From: Spirogloea muscicola
Taxonomy: Eukaryota > Streptophyta > Zygnematophyceae > Spirogloeales > Spirogloeaceae
Assembly: GCA_009602725.1 (NCBI GenBank)
Contig: WELB01000006.1
Location: 678,623 to 694,863 of the forward strand
Length of the DNA stretch: 16,241 nucleotides
Direction: 5' to 3'
Positions 9,540 to 16,241 of the stretch are shown piece by piece. The translations under genes and the position numbers were made by a program. Within the stretch, counting starts at the first letter, position 1. Every line of letters begins with the position of its first letter. The notes beneath the pieces are model-generated. The model saw nothing but the letters and a program-made list of their open reading frames with translations, was not told where the DNA came from and did not search any database.

Positions 9540-9883
9540 CTGCCACTTCCAGGGACGCAAATGTCCGGCGAATCAATCAACCGGTTGGCATTACGTCGGG
9601 CGCCAGTTGGCATGCAGCCCACGTCCACCACGTGGCACTGCTCTGAGAGCTTGGGAGACCACGTGGGCACGATGACCTCAGCCCGGGGGCCCGATGACCG
9701 GGTCAGGCCAACCGGGTTGGTTCTCCTGAACTGGTTAACCCGGTTAGCCGGCGCGACCGTACGAACACGGATACTCCCCAGAACCCCAACCCCCCCCCCC
9801 AGCCATTCCGAGCCAGCAGCGCCCCCGCAAGACCCGGCGGGGTTTGCGGCGCAAGCCACGGGCGCCAGCGCCAGCGCCGCCTC

Positions 9884-9912
9884 CGCCGCCGCCGCCGCCG
9901 CCGCCGCCGCCG
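9884..9912. repeat. (CCG)n tract followed by an N at 9919
   Basis: Nearly pure GCC/CCG repeat ending CCGCCGAGGACGN. The ambiguous base sits 7 nt past the repeat, where sequencing through GC repeats commonly fails. Confidence 0.95.
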
Positions 9913-10447
9913 AGGACGNAAGAGCTGCACTTTCATCCACAACGGCCAGAAGGGGCAAGCCTGAGATCCTTTGCGTCAGAAGCAGGGTCTCGACGGAGGG
10001 CCCATTGCAGAGGGACGGATGCAGAGCGATGGACAATGACGGCGTTCGAGAATGAGTGCTACCTCGTGCTGGCTGCCACTTCACCACCGCAGATGAATGA
10101 CACTGTCAGCTGTGGCAGCAATCCATTGAGTGCCTTCCCTGCCGCCTGTGTTGGGACCTTGTCCCGTCTCACAACCGCCCCGCCGGCCACGAGGCAGTCA
10201 GCGTTGCTTACACAAGCCAGGCGCTGGTTTGCACCAAAGAAGTTTGCCAGTAATATTGTGAGAGACTGATATGCTTGTGGCCTCAGTGAAGCTTCAACAG
10301 ATGTGAGCTGCCGGGGGTAGCTTAGTCCTCCAAAGCAGCATGCAGGGCGCATATATTATAGGGTCGATTGGGATGTGGAAGCCGATACCGAATTCCTCGT
10401 TAGCTATGAGCACTACAAGCTCCACGGCGATGGCGCGGCCGCCGCAG

Positions 10448-12934
10448 CGACGGGGGCGGGGGCCGGGACGAGGGCGCGCTCGCCAATGGCAGCGCGTCCA
10501 TCTACCACGACGCGCTGTGCGCAGGTCCACACCCACAACGCCGAGCTCCAGACTCCGCCGCCGCCGCCGCCGCCGCCAGCGGCCCCCGGAGCCACGAGCT
10601 CGCCAGCGGCGGCGACGGCCGCCGCCCCGCCCCGATGTCATCGATGATGACCGCGAAAACCCACCTCGGCGTGCCCGCCAGATTCCTCGGGCGAGCTCTG
10701 GTTCGACGCTGACGCGGCGCTGGGGGCCGACCCGCTGTCGCCGACGGCGGAGGCGGCGGTGCCGGCGGAGGGCCTGGCGCTGGCCAGCGCCAAGCTGAGC
10801 TCCGTGTCCTCGCCGCTGCCGGCAGCCGGGGGCGTCGCCCAGGACCGCGCCCTCGCCCGCAGGGTCTCAGTGGGCCCGCGGCCCTCATTCTCGAGCGGCG
10901 GCCAACGTGGGAAGCTGCTGTGCCTGCCGTCGGCGAAGATGGACCTCGCCGCCGCCACCCTCGGCGGCGGTGGCAACACCTCTCCCACGACGCCCTCCCG
11001 CCGGCTGCAGCGCCGCATGTCCTCGCTCCTGCGCCGGAAGCCCAAGGGCGAGGCCTCCTCCGCTGAGAACCCCCGAGCCGACGGTAAAAGGCCGCTGATT
11101 TCCATTTCCATTACCATTTCCGTTTCTGTTTAGACCTCCATCTTGTAAGCTTCTGGGGGGGCATCTGATGCGCTATAGTCGGCAATGAGGTCGAGCCTCC
11201 GGCACCTCAGGCATGCGTCAAGCCCTCGTCTTGGTGCCGTCGCGCCTTCGTGCTGCAGTCAGGAAGGTGCTGCAGCGGCCGCGGGCAGGCCTCCAGGTGC
11301 CACAGTGCCCCGCCGACCGGCCTGCGTCGGGCTGCTGGTCTGTCGTCGACGCCTCGACCTTCAAGGTCCGCGGCAGGACGTACTTGAGGTAGGGCCCGAG
11401 ACGAGACCGCCGACCCCGTGCTCGCCTCGGAGAAGCAGCGGCTGCAGTGCTGTCGAGCTTACGCTGGTCATCCATTGGTGGGTGGTGCTCGCTGGCGCGC
11501 CACGCAGGGACAAGAAGAAGGTGGCGGCAGCGGCGCGTTGCATCTACGAGCCAGTTGGCATGGATGTCTTCCTATCTGGGCACAAGCTTCGGCACGTGGC
11601 GCAGCTGGTGGAGCTGCCCCCTGACGAGAGCGGGGGCCAGCCGCCGGCCAAGGGAGCGCTGCCTCGTCTGCTCATTGTCAATGTCCAGGCTAGCCACGAC
11701 CACCCAACAGACTGAGCACTTGGACCGCTCATCGCATACGTCAGCACCAGAGTGTGCTCGTCTGCAGCTTCCTGCTGACACCAGCATCAAGTTGCGCGGC
11801 ACAACCTGGCACGTGCAGCTGCCCTGCTATCCTCCGCAGGTCTTTGGCGGGACCGACGATGGAGAGGGCGTCAGTGTCGTCTTCTATTGCCGGCTCAATG
11901 AGGACTTTGAGCGATCTGGCCCTCCGCAGGCCATGCAAGCCCTGCAGGTTGGTCTCATGGTCCAACATACTGCAGGCATGCTTGGCCGCCCATACAAGCA
12001 CTTGCCTTGCAGTTCGTGATCGAGTGGTGTGCGAGCAGGGCGACCTGCTTACTCCTCCACTATTGGTGACTGCTTATCTGGTATTGCTGGCTCGGCTTAT
12101 GACAGCGGTTCATGACGAACGAGATGGAAATGGTGAAGGGCCGGTTCATGGGAGAAACAGCGGTGCCCTTCCGTGAGCGGCTCAAGATTGTGACACGCCT
12201 CATGAATCTGCCTGACCTCGACCTCACTGCCGCTGAGCGCAAGCTTGCGCTGTCCTTCCACGAGAAGCCCGTTCTGTCACGGCCACAGCATGCATTCTTT
12301 GAGGTGGGCAACCCCAGGGTCCAAGGTTTACGGTCTACATAGGCACTCAAGTGATAAGGGCAACAACACGCATCGAGGGTTGCTGACTTGGACTCTATCC
12401 TACTCTCCAAGCCCTTAAGTTAGCTGCTTCATACCAGAGCACCACTTTGTTACCTTCTTCAAAGCCACACTTACGCACTTGCATACTACGACGTGGTTCC
12501 ACCCTGGGCAGGGCCCCACGTACCTAGAGGTAGACTTGGACGTGCACCGCTTCAGCTTCCTGGGCCGCAAGTTCCTGCACGCGCTCCGAGAGAAGCTCCG
12601 CGCCTGCGTCATCGACATCTCGCTGCTCATCCAGGTATGGCGCCGAAGCAGCCTTCTCTTTGATACTGTCGTGTCGTGGAGGTGCTCAGTCCATCTGATT
12701 GTGTGGGCCTTGCTCACTGTGCAGGCGAATAGTCTGGAGGAGCTGCCAGAGCACATGCTGTGCGCTGTGCGGCTCCACCAGATCGACTTCTCACAGTTTG
12801 ACACCCTCTTGTCTGCCCCGCCCTCGCCCACATCAGCCATCAAGTCCGCACCCCTCACTAACCACGACAGCAGCTCTTTCCTGTCACCCCATGTCACAGG
12901 GCCCACCCCTGGGGGTGACACAATCGGCAAGTGA
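10448..12934 (+). CDS. EDR2-like DUF1336 domain protein (C-terminal part, 5' end unresolved)
   Basis: DUF1336 is the C-terminal domain of plant EDR2, a lipid-linked negative regulator of defence; its molecular role in algae is unknown. Exons: 10448?-10524, 10682-11083, 11289-11388 (or from 11259), 11508-11688, 11819-11947, 12106-12303, 12512-12634 and 12725-12934 (TGA). The reading phase is kept throughout. The first two encode a low-complexity N-region (SIYHDALCA, then GELWFDADAALGADPLSP and basic RRLQRRMSSLLRRK). DUF1336 runs from STFKVRGRTYL through DKKKVAA, LLIVNVQ, LPCYPPQVFGG, GEGVSVVFYCRL, the GPTYLEVDLDV signature and CVIDISLLIQ to ELPEHMLCAVRLHQIDF, then a Ser/Pro tail. No PH or START domain is seen. 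The first coding exon and start ATG are not identified; an acceptor at 10448 is a guess. The intron after 11688 is GC-AG. Confidence 0.87.
10555..10576. repeat. (CCG)n tract inside a predicted intron of the DUF1336 gene
   Basis: A short pure CCG run in the interval 10525-10681, which I read as an intron. It keeps all plus frames open, so the boundary of the upstream exon cannot be decided from open frames alone. Confidence 0.85.
11689..11818 (+). other. GC-AG intron in the DUF1336 gene
   Basis: The exon ends VNVQ with CAG at 11686-11688, followed by GCTAGC. The next exon starts at 11819 after GTGCAG with LPCYPP. The join is phase 0 and restores the conserved family string VNxQLPxYPP. An alternative acceptor near 11766 (TCTGCAG then CTTCCT) is also in phase and would insert 18 residues, but it uses the same GC donor. 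Confidence 0.72.
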
Positions 12935-13681
12935 AGCTCCTGATGATGCTCTCTAGCCCGTGAGACACATGTAGATGTTTCTTAAGTAGTGCCGCACAGG
13001 TAATTCTGTTCCAGCAAAGTGCATTGCGAGTGTCTCCTTGATTACTGGGATGGCCGGGCATGCACTAATGAGAGCATCTTCAGGCTTAGCACTGCACTGA
13101 ACAGCCTCCAGATGTGCTGTCCAAGAGGCTCCGCTAGATGCAAAGCCCATGGCCATGACATGCCAGCCGTAGGAACGGCTGAACTAGGACAGCATTCTTT
13201 TTCTGTATGCGAAATACCTCTCAAGTGACTGTTGAGTTGTACTTCCATAATAGGCATTGCAGCAATACGTTTTTTGGACATGAGATCCCAGCATACTGTG
13301 CAGTCAGCAACATGTGACCCACACAACCAACAGGCAAATTGGAGATAAGCTCTACTTTCAGATATGTTACTGCCACCATGAGCTAACAAGATTGGGTAGC
13401 TTGCTAGTAAATGACTAGGTGCCTAATAAGCCGCATCATGGACACAGCTAGTCCTACGTGCAGACTGTCTGCAGAATGTCACGTGCCAAGTGCTTTCACC
13501 AGTGTACTACTCAGATGCGCCTCATCATGAGTATACTTGGACCAAAGGCTAGTCAACGGCTGCTCATGTTGCATAGGATGAGACAGTTGCTATCAATTAG
13601 TGATTTGATGAAAGGTTTCAAAGGGTATGCACAGCCAATGACATCTAGTGAAGAAGCTTGGCTGTGTTTCTAAAGCGGGAG
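12935..13681. other. Convergent intergenic interval, no gene seen
   Basis: Lies between the stop of the DUF1336 gene and the farthest in-frame stop of the splicing-factor gene, so it should hold both 3' UTRs. Composition is balanced and open frames are short, without recognisable motifs. Confidence 0.6.
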
Positions 13682-16143
13682 TCAAGACCAGCCTGACACT
13701 GCGAGAAAGGCTGCGAAGTTATCTACGCAGGGTCTTCTGGAACTTTGGTGTGTTAGCAAAGTCTTATCTCTGTGCCCAACGAGATGAAAATGTGAAACAG
13801 GGCAAGTCATTATAGTTATGGTGTGCATGCTGAAAGGGTTCAGAGGTCCAACGCACCGTGGTGATCGGGATCGGGAATGAGAACGATCACGCCTGCTCCC
13901 ACGATATGGAGAGTAGCGTGGAGAGCGATCCCTATCACGGCTACCGCGGTATGGAGAATACCGTGGGGACCTCCTTCCACTGCTCCCATCGCCATCGTGG
14001 TAGCTGCTGCCACGGGCTTCTCTTTCCCGCTCTGAGCTGCCGCTTCCACCTTTACTTCGTTCGTACTCTTGTAGAGAGGCTGCAGCAGGACATGCAAGGG
14101 CTCAAGATCCAGCGCACAGCAATGTGGCAACTCTGACCATTCCCACGTCGTGAACCTACTGTCCAAGCTTGTGTCCTGTGTGGTTGTACTGACTATAAAC
14201 AGATCACGGTGCTGAGCCTGAGAAGTGATATGAGCAATGGCCATGGGGCAGGAAATATGGCTTCACAGTATGCTATACATACCCAGCTCACGAGCAGTGC
14301 GCACTCCCAGATACTTGCCCGGTGTAGGTGTGCGTGCGCTTTTACGCTTTGCCTGGCTCATAGAAGAACATGCAGTGCAAATGAGGGTTGCTGCCTCGTT
14401 GCTGGCCTTCCTGACGTACACAGACGTACACTAAATGCCATGACAGTGCCACCATGGACATAATGGAAGCCTCATTAGCGGCCCAAGGCTTAGGGCGCGC
14501 TCTTTCCACAGCACTCTGCTTAAGGTCAGGCTGCTCTCCAGGAGGCAACACAGTCCAAGGCATCTCCAAGTGAACCTTGTCGCATGTGGCACCTATAGCC
14601 ACAAGCTGTGGCAGGTTGCTGATGCTTTAGCTCGGTGCTGCACGATGACGGAAGGACAGTTGGGGAGCCGGCAGTTGGTGAAGGGGTCGACGAAAGACAG
14701 CTGCAGCAAAGTGGCTCGAGCTGAACGAGTGGGGTGTGGTCGAGGACGACGGAACACTCGACTCGAATGACTTGAGGGTTGTTGCAGCAGCAATCGGTGG
14801 AGGGAGGGTGGTGTGGCTGAGTGGCTGAGGATGCTCCTCTGAATGTGGAACCAACGAGCCAACCTCAGCTCAGACAAGGACCTTGCCAGGGACTGGCCAT
14901 CTTCCAGTACACGAAGCAGCAAGACCATCTTCCACAATGACATGCGCCGCCTCGGCTTGCAAAGCGGCCCACGTTGGCCTCCACGCTCCTGCAGTACCTG
15001 CCCTATGTTGCTGATCGACCTGCTGGACATCAGCTGCATGTCGGAAGCCTTGGTAGCAAGGTACAGGGTGGGAGGCTGCTCACCCTCTCAACCGTGATGA
15101 CGCGGCCCTCAAGGATTGAGCGGTTCAGGTACTTCATGCACCTCTCTGCCTCGTCGATAGTGGAAACAGTTACAAAACCAAACCCTCGGGACTCCTTGGT
15201 ACGAGGGTCGACGACAAGCCGAGCTTCTGTGACCTGTTCAGGTCAGGCTTGATAGGTTACCACTGAGCTGCCATACTTGCTGCTGTCTACGCTCGCTCTT
15301 GCTCAGCTGCAGGAGCACTTTAAAGATTGTCACCGACCTTCGCTTCCCGTGCAAAGTGGTCCTCCAAGTCGCGTTCTGTGACCCTAGTTGAAAGGCCAGT
15401 TATGTAGAGGTTGTTGCCTGGGTTTGCCTCAGCCTCTTCCGCCTCCCTTCTGCTTGAGTGAGGGAGTATGAGGAGACTAACACCATCTGGTGAAGGACGA
15501 CAGTAGGTGCAAGCTTCTAAAAGGACGAGAAAGGTACCTTCTGGACTTCTGGGAAAGAGCCGAAGCTGAGGATGCCAGACACACTGAAATAGGGCGAAGG
15601 AGAGCAGCTACTTCACCTAGGCGGCGACCTTGACCTCGAGCGGTAGCGAGGTGCCGGTGATGGCGACCGCGAGTACCTGCCATGCCTCGCGACTCCAGAA
15701 TGTGAGCGAACTTCTCAGCCGATGCTGACTCCACACTTCTCTGGAGCAATAGCACTCGCAAGGCCTCGTCAAAGGCAGTTCCTAGAGCCAGGGCATGGCT
15801 CGGATGCGGTCACGGATGCCATGAAGACGCCATTGCTGTGAGCAATGTCGCACCTCGTTAGCGCCTGTCGCACCGTACTGTGATGTGACCCTTACTGCAG
15901 TATGACCACCGCAATGCCTGCCTGACCTATGCAACTTATGCGCAGCCTTAAATTGCACAGGTAGGACTGCCTCGTCATGATCCAAGAGATGGTGACTTGA
16001 CACCATAATCTGTCGCCCTACCGCTGCACCGCTGCGGGGCATAGGCATGACAGCCAGCCGAGGGGCAATGGACGGAGGTGGAGGCAGCAATGGCTGCCGC
16101 AGAGGGTCACAGCAAGGGACAGTGAGGCTTACCGGCGGGCCAT
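13682..16143 (-). CDS. SR45a/Transformer-2-like splicing factor, RS-RRM-RS (some internal exons unresolved)
   Basis: Nuclear SR-type regulator that binds purine-rich exonic enhancers in its known relatives. Exons located: 16143-16133 (ATG, M-A-R), 15676-15617 (RYSRSPSPAPRYRSRSRSPP), microexon 15548-15538, 15417-15338, 15233-15084 and an RS-rich exon 14079-13857. The first five join in phase. The RRM spans residues 30-104: RNP2 is LYITGL (31-36), STRVTERDLEDHF follows, RNP1 is RGFGFVTV (70-77), and it ends LNRSILEGRVITVER. This agrees closely with plant SR45a and animal Tra2. The C-terminal exon encodes SLQEYERS, Ser/Glu/Arg runs and SPRYSPYRGS twice, ending SHSRSRSPR. The linker exon(s) between 15083 and 14080 (usually Arg-rich with a PRTPTPG-like string) were not found. 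After 13857 either a GTGCGT donor is used or translation runs on to TGA at 13682-13684. Confidence 0.88.
13885..13970 (-). repeat. Internal duplication coding two RSPRYSPYRGS units
   Basis: On the minus strand the RS exon holds two near-identical segments of about 40 nt, each encoding RSPRYSPYRGS followed by Arg/Asp residues. They differ at silent third positions and by one codon (GSR versus GSRR), so the protein repeat is better kept than the DNA. Confidence 0.85.
15538..15548 (-). other. Predicted 11-nt microexon of the SR45a/Tra2-like gene
   Basis: Flanked by the strong acceptor CTCTTTCCCAG and a GTACCT donor. It enters in phase 2 and leaves in phase 1, giving SPP-R-SPE-GNNLYITGL across three exons, exactly what the family shows before RNP2. 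Skipping it joins a phase-2 exon to one needing phase 1 and shifts the frame before the RRM. Confidence 0.65.
16133..16143 (-). other. Predicted 11-nt first coding exon of the SR45a/Tra2-like gene
   Basis: ATGGCCCGCCG followed by the donor GTAAGC; the split Arg codon is completed by the G at 15676 after the acceptor CATGGCAG. The 456-nt intron between them (16132-15677) contains no other coding sequence I recognise. Confidence 0.65.
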
Positions 16144-16241
16144 GACCTCGCACAACGTGCAGATGCGCCGGCGGCAAGGAAAGGCGGCGACGGCGGCAGC
16201 GGCGGCGGCGGCGCCGTCGACGGCGGCGGCGGCCGCGGCGG
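16144..16241. promoter_or_regulatory. Upstream flank of the SR45a/Tra2-like gene with terminal (CGG)n tract
   Basis: Immediately 5' of the ATG at 16143 on the minus strand, so it should be 5' UTR or promoter. From about 16180 it is imperfect CGG/GCG repeat running to the window edge. No TATA-like element is seen. Confidence 0.45.

Larger units (their letters stand above)
9047..10447. other. Repeat-rich interval between tafazzin and the DUF1336 gene, with an unresolved base
   Basis: Contains (CGG)n at 9269-9308, (CCG)n at 9884-9912 and an N at 9919. Around 9698-9755 there are clustered CCGGGTT/GGTTAACC words, including the near-palindrome CCAACCGGGTTGG. Apart from the 9309-9539 frame I can assign nothing. 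It should contain the 5' exons of the two divergent genes flanking it. The N and the repeats make a misassembly possible. Confidence 0.6.

Noticed and set aside
9914-10030. Minus-strand string RISGLPLLAVVDE resembling a CBS domain
   Set aside because: Spacing to the upstream helix is about three residues short, the GLP-VVD join has an extra tripeptide, and no second CBS half is found; probably chance.
9063-10055. Long plus-strand open frame of 330 residues
   Set aside because: Kept open by (CGG)n/(CCG)n repeats. It is Arg/Ala/Pro low-complexity, spans the N, and overlaps the tafazzin-proximal sequence antisense without any family motif.
10059-10352. Minus-strand open frame of 97 residues with no low complexity
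   Set aside because: The opposite strand is equally open (to 10269) and neither translation resembles a known family; not enough to call a gene.
11447-12019. Plus-strand open frame of 190 residues
   Set aside because: Wrong frame relative to the DUF1336 exons 11508-11688 and 11819-11947, which match the family in another frame.
13885-13970. Possible CRISPR-like direct repeats
   Set aside because: Two adjacent units without spacers inside an RS-coding exon; this is a protein-level RS repeat.
14843-15097. Plus-strand frame of 84 residues antisense to the splicing-factor gene
   Set aside because: Lies over the unresolved linker/intron region and part of the RRM exon; no motif on the plus strand.

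Overview
The window is a nuclear fragment of a eukaryote, most likely a green alga (Chlorophyta, perhaps a Chlorella/Trebouxia-like trebouxiophyte). The genes are split by many short introns that rejoin exactly in phase. The closest families are plant-type: a FIE/EED Polycomb protein with plant-like sequence, an SR45a/Tra2 splicing factor and an EDR2-type DUF1336 protein. GC-rich (CGG)n tracts and a plant-type TTTAGGG tract are also present. The genus is inference. No bacterial operon, CRISPR array, rRNA, tRNA or complete mobile element was seen. One N at 9919, inside a (CCG)n tract, shows the assembly is not fully resolved there.

Layout: (1) 103-2690 (+), a complete 8-exon epoxide hydrolase of the alpha/beta-hydrolase fold, 346 residues, with the catalytic triad visible and a C-terminal SRL that fits a peroxisomal signal. 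(2) 2807-6472 (-), a 12-exon EED/ESC/FIE WD40 subunit of Polycomb Repressive Complex 2, tail-to-tail with gene 1 at 116 bp; its extreme N-terminus is unresolved. (3) 6473-7810, no confident gene; it carries a degenerate CCTTG-rich tract. (4) 7811-9046 (-), four exons of a tafazzin-family acyltransferase; the upstream exon with the Asn-His half of the HX4D motif was not located with a canonical splice. (5) 9047-10447, a GC-repeat-rich, assembly-suspect stretch with one unassigned protein-like reading frame on the minus strand. (6) 10448-12934 (+), the C-terminal part of an EDR2-like DUF1336 protein; its true start is not found. (7) 12935-13681, no gene seen. (8) 13682-16143 (-), an SR45a/Transformer-2-like splicing factor (RS-RRM-RS) whose model needs two 11-nt microexons. 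(9) 16144-16241, the upstream flank of that gene, ending in (CGG)n.

The genes look like unrelated housekeeping or regulatory functions: lipid/epoxide metabolism, chromatin silencing, mitochondrial phospholipid remodelling, lipid-linked signalling and splicing. They do not form a pathway. The most notable signals are in gene structure: two GC-AG introns supported by phase and homology, microexons in a splicing-factor gene, a telomere-like tract in an intron of a PRC2 gene, and tandem repeats at a FIE splice donor and inside a FIE intron. I did not find a convincing new multi-gene system. Exon models were assembled by eye from reading phase, splice sites and family similarity.
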